A stretch of 64,000 bases of DNA from an uncultured Oscillospiraceae bacterium (GTDB lineage: Bacteria > Bacillota > Clostridia > Oscillospirales > Oscillospiraceae). The stretch covers positions 5,341-69,340 of the forward strand of contig CAKTMW010000003.1 of the NCBI GenBank assembly GCA_934574095.1, given 5' to 3'. Positions within the stretch are counted from its first letter, which is position 1. Each line of letters opens with the position of its first letter. Position numbers and translations under genes: made by a program. Below, in pieces: positions 1 to 7,578 of this stretch. Below the pieces are notes generated by a model that searched no databases, was not told the origin of the DNA, and was given only the letters and a program-made list of their open reading frames with translations.

Positions 1-212
1 GCACATGAGTGGCAGCGGCGCAAGAAGAAAGTCGATGCGTCATGCGCAACGAAATCAAACGTTTTCCGTGAACGTGTGGAAAAAGGCCACAAATTCGCAG
101 CGGAAACAGCGCGCAGGAAGTCTTGAAACCTGGGTTTCAAGTTGTCCTTTTGGGTACTTTTGGGACAATGGCCAAAAGTACCTCGTCCCCGCAGGGACGA
201 AACACCCCTCAC
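1..212. repeat. Family E repeat, half copy (E1)
   Basis: Non-coding. It starts inside the conserved centre (AGCGGCGCAAGAAG at 14-27) and runs to the right terminus. The terminus carries an arm GGTACTTTTGGGACAATGGCC (first 19 bases at about 154-172), an AAAAGTACC arm and a small GACGAAA end hairpin. The same terminal sequences recur inverted at 17980-18424 and 34050-34480, so this is the right half of a larger element cut by the window edge. Confidence 0.7.
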
Positions 213-231
213 AAGAAAAGGAGGAACTCCC

Positions 232-879
232 ATGAAACGCCGTATCACCGCCCTGCTGCTGGCCCTTGCCATGGCCCTGCCGCTGGCGGGCTGCTCCCTG
301 CTGGAGCGCAGCTACAGCAGCGTGGAGCGCCACGACTCCTCCTACTACGAGAGCGCCGACAAGGACGTTCTCCAGCCGGAGAACTATCAGGACCTGGTCA
401 ACGCCCTGCTGGTGCTGGTGGACGACCACGCGGCGGAGGGCACCATCTGGCTGTCCTCCGGCAACGATGTTCTGAACCCGGAGGAGGCCATCGACCGGGC
501 CTGTCAGGAGGTCCAGCGGGAGACCCCCATGGGGGCCTACGCTGTGGAGTATATCACCTACACCGTGTCCCAGGACAACCGGGCGTACAGTGAGATCAAG
601 CTGGCGCTGGGCTATCGCCGCACCGAGGCCCAGGTGAAGAGCATCGTCCACGCCACCAGCATTTCCGCCCTTCACGCCCTGCTGACCGCCGCCGCCGAGA
701 ATGACGCGGCGGAGCTGGTGGTCCAGGTGGGCTATTTCCAGGACCAGGCCCAGGAGGTCCGGGACATCGCCGCCCAGGTGGAGCGGGAGATATCCGGCGC
801 GGAGGAGCCTACTTGGCAGGTGGAGTTCTATCCCAACGAGAGCGCCGCGGGAATTATTGAGATTTTATTGAAAAACTAA
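232..879 (+). CDS. Putative lipoprotein of unknown function
   Basis: The 215-residue protein starts at ATG 232, which is preceded by AAAAGGAGG about 8 bases upstream. The N-terminus is a lipoprotein signal: KRR, a hydrophobic stretch, then lipobox Leu18-Ala-Gly-Cys21. The mature part is acidic and mixed alpha/beta with no motif I recognise. It should be anchored to the outer face of the membrane through Cys21. It stands alone, between repeat E1 and the promoter of tRNA-Gly. Its function cannot be named from sequence. Confidence 0.75.
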   Translation: MKRRITALLLALAMALPLAGCSLLERSYSSVERHDSSYYESADKDVLQPENYQDLVNALLVLVDDHAAEGTIWLSSGNDVLNPEEAIDRACQEVQRETPMGAYAVEYITYTVSQDNRAYSEIKLALGYRRTEAQVKSIVHATSISALHALLTAAAENDAAELVVQVGYFQDQAQEVRDIAAQVEREISGAEEPTWQVEFYPNESAAGIIEILLKN

Positions 880-889
880 AAATGCGGGA

Positions 890-918
890 TTGACAAACGC
901 CGATTCTTGTGCTACAAT
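890..918 (+). promoter_or_regulatory. Promoter of tRNA-Gly
   Basis: TTGACA (890-895) and TACAAT (913-918) are separated by exactly 17 bases. This is a near-consensus sigma-A promoter ending 13 bases before the tRNA. Confidence 0.85.
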
Positions 919-931
919 CAATCTTGCGTTT

Positions 932-1007
932 GCGGGCGTAGCTCATCTGGTAGAGCGCGACCTTGCCAAGGTCGAGGTAGCGAGTTCGAGCCTCGTCGCC
1001 CGCTCCA
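932..1007 (+). tRNA. tRNA-Gly(GCC)
   Basis: This 76-base cloverleaf has acceptor arms GCGGGCG and CGCCCGC, D-loop CATCTGGTA, anticodon loop TTGCCAA (anticodon GCC), T-loop TTCGAGC, discriminator T and an encoded CCA. The terminal UCCA is complementary to the UGGA of the glyS T-box at 47.9 kb. Confidence 0.97.
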
Positions 1008-1045
1008 AAAAGAAACACCATCCAAAAGGATGGTGTTTCTTTTTG
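1007..1045 (+). terminator. Rho-independent terminator of tRNA-Gly
   Basis: A perfect 17-bp stem with an AAAA loop (1007-1023 and 1028-1044) ends in a T-run directly after the tRNA CCA. Confidence 0.9.
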
Positions 1046-1241
1046 GAATGGCACGGGCCGAGGCTCGAACAGGGCACGAGCGAAGCGAGAAAAACGTGCC
1101 GGTGGCACGTTTTGGTGCCCGCGTGCGTGTCGCGGCGCTGAGCGCCGCGAGCGGGCCTCGTCGTCGCCTCGGCTGTGCCCTCGTCGTGTCAGCCAATGCC
1201 CGTCCCCGTTCGGGGCCTGGCCTTTCTTTTGCTTCTGTACA
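1046..1241. repeat. Hairpin-rich intergenic region, family G-like
   Basis: Contains the perfect hairpin AAAACGTGCC-GGT-GGCACGTTTT (1091-1113), followed by GCGGCGCTGAGCGCCGC. The architecture matches the G modules at 37983-38075 and 45061-45150 (a GTGCC/GGCAC-type hairpin followed by a CGGCGG palindrome). No gene is visible. Confidence 0.5.
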
Positions 1242-1919
1242 ATGTATGAAAAAAGAGGTGAACTGCCGGTATCGAGAAAACATGACCAAACCGCAAACAA
1301 TGTAGGAAGTACGCTGCGTACTATGCGCGAGGAACGCAAGATGACCCGCGAAAAACTCTCTGAACGAGCCGAGCTGGGGCTGCGGCACGTGGTCGCCATC
1401 GAACTCGGTGAAAAGAATCCCAGCGTCGATACGTTGATTCGATTTGTTCGCAGCCTTGCCGCTCCGGCTGATCGAATATTCTATCCGGAAACATATTCAG
1501 GTGACAGTGACATGGAGCTTATATCCAGGCTATCCGCGACGTGTTCACCAAAACAGCGGAAAATGATCATCGCCTTCATTGAGATGATGCTGGATCATGA
1601 GGAGTTTGAATACCATGCCTCCCATCGTCATATCGAGGCCGGTGCTCCTGCACCTGCTCCGGAAACGGCGGCTCCAAGCGCCGCAGCCGACCGAACTCCG
1701 TTTCCACCACGCCGTCATGCTCCATGCAGTCCGCGCCGTAGCGTTCAAAGTCCATGTATCCTTCCAGCTCCGCGATGCTCTCGTCATCCAGTTCCAGCCG
1801 CTCCTGCAAGCGCTGTTGGCCGTAGCTGTAGGTGTCGACGATGCGTTGGTAGTTGTCCATCTCCTGCAAGAGCTCACGTGCCCGGTGCAGCGTATCAGGC
1901 CGCTCGGCATCCAGAATAG
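1242..1919 (+). CDS. XRE-family HTH protein, remnant with aberrant C-terminus
   Basis: Residues about 20-85 form a helix-turn-helix of the Xre/Cro type, with TLRTMREERKMTREKLSERA and then the motif HVVAIELGEKNPSVDTLIRF. A further stretch to about residue 125 (CSPKQRKMIIAFIEMML) fits small regulators carried by integrative elements. Beyond that the frame is low-complexity Pro/Ala/Arg and lies antisense to the recombinase remnant, so the natural stop seems to be lost. No good ribosome binding site precedes ATG 1242. It is probably a decayed accessory regulator of the element covering 1.2-2.8 kb. Confidence 0.55.
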   Translation: MYEKRGELPVSRKHDQTANNVGSTLRTMREERKMTREKLSERAELGLRHVVAIELGEKNPSVDTLIRFVRSLAAPADRIFYPETYSGDSDMELISRLSATCSPKQRKMIIAFIEMMLDHEEFEYHASHRHIEAGAPAPAPETAAPSAAADRTPFPPRRHAPCSPRRSVQSPCILPAPRCSRHPVPAAPASAVGRSCRCRRCVGSCPSPARAHVPGAAYQAARHPE

Positions 1920-2100
1920 CATCACGCTTCTTGGCAGAGACCTTGAAGCCAGACACACCTTTTTCCGAGAATTCCCGGACGATATCCCAGCCCATTTGTG
2001 CAGCGAACTCATGGCATCGCTGTTTCTGCATGGGAATATCATCCTTCTCGACCTGCTTCAGCGTGGAAACACGGTACAGGCAGCAAACTTTTTTACCCAA
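1576..2100 (-). pseudogene. Truncated, chimeric serine recombinase (TnpX-like)
   Basis: A TTG start at 2100 is preceded by AAGGAGGT at the right distance. The first ~60 residues are the N-terminal part of a large serine recombinase: CLYRVSTLKQ, containing the catalytic Ser, then IPMQKQRCHEFAAQMGW and SEKGVSGFKVSAKKRDA. After that the sequence switches to an unrelated acidic segment and ends at 174 residues, whereas family members are usually 450-600. The rest of the catalytic domain and the recombinase domain are absent. It is an inactive internal-deletion remnant, upstream in transcription of nothing intact and downstream of tnpW. Confidence 0.7.
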
Positions 2101-2112
2101 GGCGGTACCTCC

Positions 2113-2256
2113 TTACGCTTGCAGCGTCCGAATGTAGCTGTTTTTCAGGATCGCACGAATAGCATCCGCTGCATCGCTGTCCGGGAAGGGTGTAAAAGTA
2201 AGATGTACATGAAGTCCGTTTACCTCCAGCGTCATCGTGTTCTTAGTAGCCGTCAT
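2113..2256 (-). CDS. TnpW-family small transposon protein
   Basis: This 47-residue protein starts at 2256 with a strong GGAAGGAGG site. The pattern MTATKNTMTLEVNGLHVHLT followed by FPDSDAADAIRAIL and a basic/aromatic end matches the TnpW family of clostridial integrative elements. That family sits next to large serine recombinases such as TnpX. The gene overlaps the end of the upstream AbrB-like gene by 14 bases and is 12 bases from the recombinase start, which is the usual order for such an element end. It appears intact although its partner is broken. Confidence 0.65.
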   Translation of the reverse strand: MTATKNTMTLEVNGLHVHLTFTPFPDSDAADAIRAILKNSYIRTLQA

Positions 2257-2746
2257 GGAATGAGCCTCCTTCCGTAATATCCGGTTCATTTGCAAATTGT
2301 TGAGCGCGATCATTGGCCGCCCGCAAGCGGTCAACGACCTCGCTCAATTCGTCCTCGTTCAATGCGGAATCTTCAGCGATGATAATGGCACCTTCGACGC
2401 AAATGACCTGTACTTCACCATCGGGATCAATGCCCGCTTCCTCCAGCAGCGGCTGGGGCACAGCGATTCGTTGGGAGCAATCCATCTCGGAGAGCGAAAC
2501 AGAGGACACCGTGAACTCGCTGTATTGGTTCGCAAGGTCATCATCGGCAATATAGGCCACAAACACGTTTTGACCAGGTGACAACCCCATTTCAGCCAGG
2601 TCAGTGGCGGGGATCACCAGCCGACCCTCGTCGCCGATGGTATATGAGCTTTCAGAGATTCTGATATGTTTTGTCCAGAAAACGCAAAAAGAGCGCCGAT
2701 TCGATGGTTTTATGAAACCAACAAACCGACGCTCTCGTTTTTCCAT
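2243..2746 (-). CDS. SpoVT/AbrB-like element protein, 5' end uncertain
   Basis: The recognisable part begins with KHIRISESSYTIGDEGRLVI and continues PATDLAEMGLSPGQNVFVAY, a swapped-hairpin (SpoVT/AbrB/MazE) type DNA-binding fold. It is followed by an acidic C-terminal region. The reading frame is open to ATG 2746, but a terminator-like hairpin lies inside 2685-2742 and no ribosome binding site precedes that ATG. The original start near position 2670 therefore appears to have been lost when the element end was rearranged. It belongs with tnpW and the recombinase remnant. Confidence 0.5.
   Translation of the reverse strand: MEKRERRFVGFIKPSNRRSFCVFWTKHIRISESSYTIGDEGRLVIPATDLAEMGLSPGQNVFVAYIADDDLANQYSEFTVSSVSLSEMDCSQRIAVPQPLLEEAGIDPDGEVQVICVEGAIIIAEDSALNEDELSEVVDRLRAANDRAQQFANEPDITEGGSFHDGY
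2685..2742. terminator. Bidirectional terminator-like hairpin at element edge
   Basis: Arms AGAGCG...CGCTCT (2690-2695 and 2730-2735) enclose a second complementary layer (GGTTT / AAACC). T-runs follow on the plus strand and A-runs on the other side. It marks the boundary between element remnant and tRNA-Ala region. Confidence 0.55.
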
Positions 2747-2853
2747 ATGTTGTTTTTCAGATGCGAACCACTTGGGGGCAGCACTTCCAACGGCGTTCAA
2801 AACCCACCGGAAACGCTCGGTTCGCATCCGCACAAAACTCCTCAAAAAGTTAC

Positions 2854-2888
2854 AAAAAAGCTGTGAAATATGAAATTTCACAGCTTTT
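2854..2888 (-). terminator. Terminator of tRNA-Ala
   Basis: The stem AAGCTGTGAAAT / ATTTCACAGCTT (2858-2869, 2875-2886), followed on the minus strand by a T-run, begins three bases after the tRNA CCA end. Confidence 0.85.
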
Positions 2889-2890
2889 CG

Positions 2891-2966
2891 TGGTGGACCT
2901 GAAGGGATTCGAACCCTCGACCTCTCGGATGCGAACCGAACGCTCTCCCAGCTGAGCTACAAGCCC
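2891..2966 (-). tRNA. tRNA-Ala(CGC)
   Basis: This is a 76-base cloverleaf on the minus strand. The acceptor is GGGCTTG/CAGGTCC with the G3:U70 alanine identity pair. The anticodon stem is TTCGG/CCGAG with loop TTCGCAT, giving anticodon CGC. The T-loop is TTCGAAT and ACCA is encoded. CGC reads the GCG codon, common in this GC-rich genome. Confidence 0.93.
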
Positions 2967-3001
2967 GAATATGAAGTTGTATGGTTGCGGTATGTCAGGC
3001 C

Positions 3002-3027
3002 CGCTCTCCCAGTTGAGCTACAAGCCC
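3002..3027 (-). pseudogene. 5' fragment of a tRNA-Ala copy
   Basis: These 26 bases match the first 26 bases of the intact tRNA-Ala (2941-2966) with one mismatch. They lie between the promoter and the intact gene, so they would be transcribed as a leader. They look like the remainder of a second tandem copy or of an integration event. Confidence 0.7.
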
Positions 3028-3037
3028 GTACCCTTAC

Positions 3038-3065
3038 ATTATACACAGATTTTCCGAAAAAGCAA
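3038..3065 (-). promoter_or_regulatory. Promoter of tRNA-Ala
   Basis: On the minus strand TTGCTT (3060-3065), 16 bases and TATAAT (3038-3043) precede the tRNA fragment and the intact tRNA. Confidence 0.75.
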
Positions 3066-3115
3066 GAGGAAAAATTCATTAAGTGCAGCTTATGTCGACT
3101 ATTAAAAATTGGCAT

Positions 3116-3144
3116 TTTACTTATGCATTCCCGTCTGATATAAT
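3116..3144 (+). promoter_or_regulatory. Promoter of the CofE-like gene
   Basis: TTTACT (3116-3121), a 17-base spacer and TATAAT (3139-3144) lie about 45 bases before the start codon. Confidence 0.7.
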
Positions 3145-3189
3145 AAAGTGCAAAACGCAATTGACACGAATGGGAAAGGATATGGGAAT

Positions 3190-4386
3190 ATGAGAACGTT
3201 GGGAACTGTTGTACGGGGCGTGCGCGCGCCCATTTTCCGCCAGGGCGACGACGCCGTGGCCGTCACTGTGGATACCGTGCTGAACGCACTTCGGGAGAAC
3301 GGCATCCAGGCTCACGACAAGGACGTGGTGGCCATCACCGAGTCCGTGGTGGCCCGCTGCCAGGGCAACTACGCCACCGTGGCCCAGATCAGCGCCGACG
3401 TCCGGGCCAAGACCGGCGGCGAGACCGTTGGCGTCACGTTCCCCATTCTCAGCCGCAACCGCTTCTCCTTGCTGCTGGAGGGCATCGCCGGCGGCTGCAA
3501 GAAGGTGGTGCTGATGCTCAGCTATCCCTCCGACGAGGTGGGCAACCATCTGGTGTCCATGGACCAGCTGGACGAGGCGGGCATCGACCCCTGGCACGAC
3601 GTGCTGGACCTGAAGCGCTTCCGTGACGCCTTCGGCGCGGTGATCCACCCCTTCACCGGCGTGGACTATGTGGACTACTACAAGTCCATCATCGAGAAAG
3701 CCGGAGCCCAGGCGGAGATCGTGTTCGCCAACCGGGTGCAGGCGGTGCTGGACTACACCGACACCGTCATCTGCTGCGACATCCACACCCGCGCACGCAG
3801 CAAGCGTCTGCTGAAGGCCGCCGGGGCAAAGGCAGTGCTGGGTCTGGACGACCTGCTGACCGCCCCTGTGGACGGCAGCGGCTACAACCCCCAGTACGGC
3901 CTGCTGGGCAGCAACAAGGCCGACGACGAACGCATCAAGCTGTTCCCCCGCGACGCCATGGCGGTGGCCGAGGGTATCGGCAAGGCCATGAGCGAGGCCA
4001 CCGGCAAGCAGATCGAGGCCATGGTCTACGGCGACGGCGCTTTCAAGGACCCCGCCGGAAAGATTTGGGAGCTGGCCGACCCCGTGGTGGCCCCCGGCTA
4101 CACCGCCGGTCTCATCGGCACCCCTAACGAGCTGAAGCTGAAGTACCTGGCCGACCACGACTTCGGCGACCTGACCGGCGAGGCGCTGCAAAAGGCCGTG
4201 GCCGAGAAAATTCGCCAGAAGGACGCCAAGGTGAGCCTGGTGGGCAATATGGTGTCCGAGGGTACCACCCCCCGCAACCTCACCGACCTGATCGGCTCCC
4301 TGTGCGACCTGACCTCCGGCAGCGGCGACAAGGGCACCCCCATCATCTACATCCAGGGGTATTTCGACAACTACACCAACGAGTGA
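3190..4386 (+). CDS. Coenzyme F420-0:L-glutamate ligase-family protein (CofE-like)
   Basis: The 398-residue protein starts at ATG 3190, ten bases after GGGAAAGGA. The sequence RTLGTVVRGVRAPIFRQGDD, DKDVVAITESVVARCQGN and VYGDGAFKDPAGKIWELADP fits the F420 ligase fold, in which true CofE adds gamma-linked glutamate to F420-0 using GTP. Clostridial relatives of about 400 residues carry this annotation. Anaerobes of this type are not known to make F420 and no cofC, cofD, cofG or cofH is nearby, so the real substrate is probably another phospho- or carboxyl-bearing acceptor. It is monocistronic, with its own promoter and terminator. Confidence 0.75.
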   Translation: MRTLGTVVRGVRAPIFRQGDDAVAVTVDTVLNALRENGIQAHDKDVVAITESVVARCQGNYATVAQISADVRAKTGGETVGVTFPILSRNRFSLLLEGIAGGCKKVVLMLSYPSDEVGNHLVSMDQLDEAGIDPWHDVLDLKRFRDAFGAVIHPFTGVDYVDYYKSIIEKAGAQAEIVFANRVQAVLDYTDTVICCDIHTRARSKRLLKAAGAKAVLGLDDLLTAPVDGSGYNPQYGLLGSNKADDERIKLFPRDAMAVAEGIGKAMSEATGKQIEAMVYGDGAFKDPAGKIWELADPVVAPGYTAGLIGTPNELKLKYLADHDFGDLTGEALQKAVAEKIRQKDAKVSLVGNMVSEGTTPRNLTDLIGSLCDLTSGSGDKGTPIIYIQGYFDNYTNE

Positions 4387-4390
4387 ACCA

Positions 4391-4422
4391 CAGCGGCCCG
4401 CCCTCCGGCGGGCCGCTTTTTT
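4391..4422 (+). terminator. Terminator of the CofE-like gene
   Basis: AGCGGCCCGCC / GGCGGGCCGCT stem followed by six T. Confidence 0.9.
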
Positions 4423-4468
4423 GATAGACACGGGAACATTTTTCCTGCGGCTCTCGTCAAAATAGTAC

Positions 4469-4496
4469 TTGCATTGCAGGAAAAACGCGCTATACT
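4469..4496 (+). promoter_or_regulatory. Promoter of DUF4358-type lipoprotein
   Basis: TTGCAT (4469-4474), 16 bases, TATACT (4491-4496). Confidence 0.7.
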
Positions 4497-4550
4497 TGTC
4501 GCGGGCATCAGGAAGACGCCTTTGCGAAAGAAAAGAAAGGAAGGATCAAG

Positions 4551-5063
4551 ATGAAGAAATTGCTTTGTGTATTGCTGGCCGCCGTGATGGTGCTGGCCCT
4601 GGCCGCCTGCGGCGGCGGAAACGGCACCCCCGCCGGGGACAGCAGCGATCCCCAGCAGGACCAGCAGGCCCAGTCCGTGGACCTGAAGCAGGTGGCGGCG
4701 GACGCCGTGGCCGCCCTGGGCGACGAGTACCCCATGTTCCCGGTGGAGGAGGCCGACCAGCTGGAGAGTCTCTATCCCGGCCTGACCGCCGTGGAGACCA
4801 AGCAACTGGTGGCCTATCAGCCGCCGGTGTCCGGCTTCGGCTGTGAGCTGGCCATGGCGGAGGTAGCCAACGCCGCCGACGCCGAGACCGTCCGCGCCAT
4901 CTTCCAGCAGCGGGTGGACAGCATCGCCAACGACACCGCCTATCCGGAGAACGCCCCCGCCTGGAAGAACAACTCCGCCGTCACCGTCAACGGCAATTAC
5001 GTGGTGCTGGGCGTCCTGCCGGAGGGCACGGAGCTGCCCGCCGCCTTCAGAGCGGTGTTTTAA
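4551..5063 (+). CDS. DUF4358-like lipoprotein
   Basis: This 170-residue protein starts with a lipoprotein signal (MKKLLCVLLAAVMVL, then LAAC with Cys20) and a GAAAGGAAGGATC ribosome binding site. A Gly/Asp/Gln linker leads to a domain of about 130 residues with VEEADQLESLYPGL, MAEVANAADAETVRAIFQQR and NGNYVVLGVLP. This pattern is typical of the DUF4358 lipoproteins common in clostridia, whose role is unknown. It would be exported and tethered outside the membrane. It has its own promoter and is followed by a D repeat and a shared terminator. Confidence 0.7.
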   Translation: MKKLLCVLLAAVMVLALAACGGGNGTPAGDSSDPQQDQQAQSVDLKQVAADAVAALGDEYPMFPVEEADQLESLYPGLTAVETKQLVAYQPPVSGFGCELAMAEVANAADAETVRAIFQQRVDSIANDTAYPENAPAWKNNSAVTVNGNYVVLGVLPEGTELPAAFRAVF

Positions 5064-5082
5064 GGCTGCCCGCCGGTATTCC

Positions 5083-5168
5083 CATCATGCCGCCTGCGGC
5101 GGCATGATGGAAATTGTGCCGCAAAGCGGCACACCTCAATTTTTCATTCTTCACTCTTCACTCTTCTC
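5083..5168. repeat. Family D repeat
   Basis: The palindrome CATCATGCCGCC/GGCGGCATGATG is followed by TTGTGCCGCAAAGCGGCACA and the CACTCTTCACTCTTC tail. Copies occur at 9447-9510, 41475-41530, 42015-42105, 46080-46200 and 48150-48205. Confidence 0.75.
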
Positions 5169-5170
5169 TG

Positions 5171-5203
5171 CAAAAAAAGAGAGCCTTACGGCTCTCTTTT
5201 TGC
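5171..5203. terminator. Bidirectional terminator between convergent genes
   Basis: A-run, AAGAGAGCC-TTAC-GGCTCTCTT stem, T-run. It serves the lipoprotein gene on the plus strand and the oxidoreductase gene on the minus strand. Confidence 0.85.
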
Positions 5204-5204
5204 T

Positions 5205-6584
5205 TTATTCCTCGTTCTCCGCCAGATACCGGGCCACGAAGATGCCGCTGGCGCTGGCGTGGGACAGGGAGTGGGTGACGCCGCTGCCGTCGCCGATGAC
5301 GAACAGACCCTTGTGGGGCGTCTCCAGATGCTCGTCCAGCGCCACCTCCATGTTGTAGAACTTCACCTCCACGCCGTACAGCAGCGTGTCGTCGCTGGCG
5401 GTGCCGGGTGCGATCTTGTCCAGGGCGTAGATCATCTCGATGATGCCGTCCAGAATGCGCTTGGGCATCACCAGGCTCAAATCGCCGGGGGTGGCGGCCA
5501 GCGTGGGGGTCATGAAGCCCTTTTCAATGCGCTTGGGCGTACTGCGCTGGCCCCGGATCAGGTCGCCGAACCGCTGGACGATGACGCCGCCGCCCAACAT
5601 ATTGCTGAGCCGTGCGATGCTCTCGCCGTAGCCGTTGCTGTCCCGGAACGGCTCGGTAAAATGCTTGGACACCAGCAGGGCGAAGTTGGTGTTCTCGGTG
5701 TGCAGGGCCGGGTCCTCATAGCTGTGGCCGTTGACGGTGACGATGCCGTTGGTGTTCTCGTTGACCACCGCGCCCTTGGGGTTCATGCAGAAGGTGCGCA
5801 CCTTGTCCTGATACTTCTCGGTCTTATAGACGATCTTGCTCTCGTACAACTCGTCGGTGATGGGGGCGAACACCTCGGCGGGCAGCTCCACCCGGACGCC
5901 GATGTCCACGCGGTTGGACTTGGTGGGGATGTTCAAGTCCTCACACACCGTCTCCATCCACTTGCTGCCGCTGCGGCCCACGGAGATGATGCACTTGCGG
6001 CCCCGGAAAGCGCCCTTTTCGGTCTCGGCCTCGTACAGGCCGTCAGGGGTGATGGTCAGGGCCTTCACCGGTGTCAGGAAGTGGAAGTCCACCTTGTCCT
6101 TCAGCTGGGCGTAGAGGTTTTCCAGCACCTTGTAGTTGATATCCGTGCCCAGATGGCGAACGGAAGCGTCCAGCAGGTGCAGGTTGTTCTGCAAACACAG
6201 CCGCTTGAAGCCGCTGTCGGCGGTGGAGTACAGCTTGGTGCCCGCGCCGCCGTTCTGCATATTGATATCGTCCACATAGCGCATCAGGTCCATGGCCTGC
6301 TGCTTGCCGATATACTCATACAGCGTGCCGCCGAAGGCGTTGGTGAGGTTATACTTGCCGTCGGAGAACGCGCCGGCGCCGCCGAAGCCGTTCATGATGG
6401 CGCAGGTCTTGCAGTGGATGCAGGACTTCACCTTCACGCCGTCGATGGGGCAATGGCGCTTTTCCAGCGGATTGCCCGCCTCCAGCACGGCCACCTTCCA
6501 CTCCGGCTTGCGCTGCACCAGCTCATAGGCGGAGAAAATGCCGCCGGGGCCTGCGCCGATGATGATCACGTCGTATTGGTTCAT
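5205..6584 (-). CDS. FAD-dependent dehydrogenase (COG2509 type)
   Basis: The 459-residue protein begins with a Rossmann FAD-binding motif (VIIIGAGPGG, Gly10-x-Gly12-x-x-Gly15). It has the family motif CIHCKTCAIMNGFGGAGAFS at 55-74. Cys45, 55, 58 and 61 are spaced like possible iron-sulfur ligands. Further FAD-contact segments are CIISVGRSGSKW and GLFVIGDGSGVTHSLSHA near the C-terminus. This matches uncharacterised NAD(P)/FAD-dependent dehydrogenases of the COG2509 group; substrate and redox partner are unknown. It is the last gene of the minus-strand run mnmE-prmA-this gene, 33 bases after prmA. Confidence 0.8.
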   Translation of the reverse strand: MNQYDVIIIGAGPGGIFSAYELVQRKPEWKVAVLEAGNPLEKRHCPIDGVKVKSCIHCKTCAIMNGFGGAGAFSDGKYNLTNAFGGTLYEYIGKQQAMDLMRYVDDINMQNGGAGTKLYSTADSGFKRLCLQNNLHLLDASVRHLGTDINYKVLENLYAQLKDKVDFHFLTPVKALTITPDGLYEAETEKGAFRGRKCIISVGRSGSKWMETVCEDLNIPTKSNRVDIGVRVELPAEVFAPITDELYESKIVYKTEKYQDKVRTFCMNPKGAVVNENTNGIVTVNGHSYEDPALHTENTNFALLVSKHFTEPFRDSNGYGESIARLSNMLGGGVIVQRFGDLIRGQRSTPKRIEKGFMTPTLAATPGDLSLVMPKRILDGIIEMIYALDKIAPGTASDDTLLYGVEVKFYNMEVALDEHLETPHKGLFVIGDGSGVTHSLSHASASGIFVARYLAENEE

Positions 6585-6617
6585 GAGAAAAGCCTCCTCT
6601 CGTCACTCGCGCCGCCG

Positions 6618-7571
6618 TTAGCGGCAGATATAGCAGTACCAGCCCTCGCTGGTGCAGGATTCCACAATGTTCCACCCGGCGGCCACCAACGCGGCGGCCA
6701 CCTCGTCGGCCCGGTCGTCGATGATGCCAGAGGTCAGGAACCAGCCGTCCTCCTTCAGGAAGTGCCGCACCTGGGGCGCCAGGGAGATGATGACGTCCGC
6801 CACGATGTTGGCCACCACCACATCATAGCCTGTGCCGATGGCATCGCGCAGCGGGCCTTCTTTTGTGGCGTCGCCCTGCCGCACCATCAGGCGGTCTTTG
6901 CCGATGCCGTTCAGCGCAGCGTTTTCATAGGCCACGTCGATGCACTTCTCGTCAATGTCGCAGGCGAAGGCGGTCTTTGCGCCAAGCCGCAGTGCGGCGA
7001 TGGACAGAATGCCGCTGCCGCAGCCCAAATCCAGCACCTTCTCGCCGCCGTGGATGCGGCTCTCCAGCGCCGTCAGGCACAACCGGGTGGTGGCGTGGCT
7101 GCCGGTGCCGAAGGTGAGGCCCGGATTCAGCGTCAGCGTCACGCGATCCTTTGCTTCGGCCTGCTCCCACGCGGGGATCACCAGCAGCCGCTCCCCGATC
7201 TCCATGGGCTTATAGAACTGCTTCCAGTTGTTCTCCCAGTCCTCGTCCTTCACGTTTTCCATGGTCAGCAGCAGCGGCGCGTACTCCGGATGCTTCTGCT
7301 TCATGGCGTGCATGGCCATGCGGATGGCGGCGATGACGCTGTACCCCGCCGGGGAGTTCTCCACATAGAAGGTCACACGGCAGAGGTTTTCCTTCTCCTT
7401 CACCAGCGTCTCGTCCACATAGTCCCAATAGGCCTGATTGTGGGCCATAAAGTCCTGAAAGTCCCGCTGATCGTCGATGATCACGCCGGTAACGCCCTGC
7501 TCTTCCAGCATCTCCGTCACCGGATCGATGCCGGCGGGGGCGGTGTCGATCTTCAATTCCAGCCAGTCCAT
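6618..7571 (-). CDS. prmA: Ribosomal protein L11 methyltransferase
   Basis: This 317-residue PrmA homologue trimethylates lysines and the N-terminus of ribosomal protein L11 using S-adenosylmethionine. It has the family signature GLTFGTGSHATT at 151-162, the SAM-binding loop DLGCGSG at 181-187 and the catalytic-loop segment VVVANIVADVI. The N-terminal ~120 residues are the L11-binding domain (WENNWKQFYKP). The start lies 7 bases after the mnmE stop, so translation is probably coupled within the mnmE operon. Confidence 0.95.
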   Translation of the reverse strand: MDWLELKIDTAPAGIDPVTEMLEEQGVTGVIIDDQRDFQDFMAHNQAYWDYVDETLVKEKENLCRVTFYVENSPAGYSVIAAIRMAMHAMKQKHPEYAPLLLTMENVKDEDWENNWKQFYKPMEIGERLLVIPAWEQAEAKDRVTLTLNPGLTFGTGSHATTRLCLTALESRIHGGEKVLDLGCGSGILSIAALRLGAKTAFACDIDEKCIDVAYENAALNGIGKDRLMVRQGDATKEGPLRDAIGTGYDVVVANIVADVIISLAPQVRHFLKEDGWFLTSGIIDDRADEVAAALVAAGWNIVESCTSEGWYCYICR

Positions 7572-7578
7572 AGTCTCC

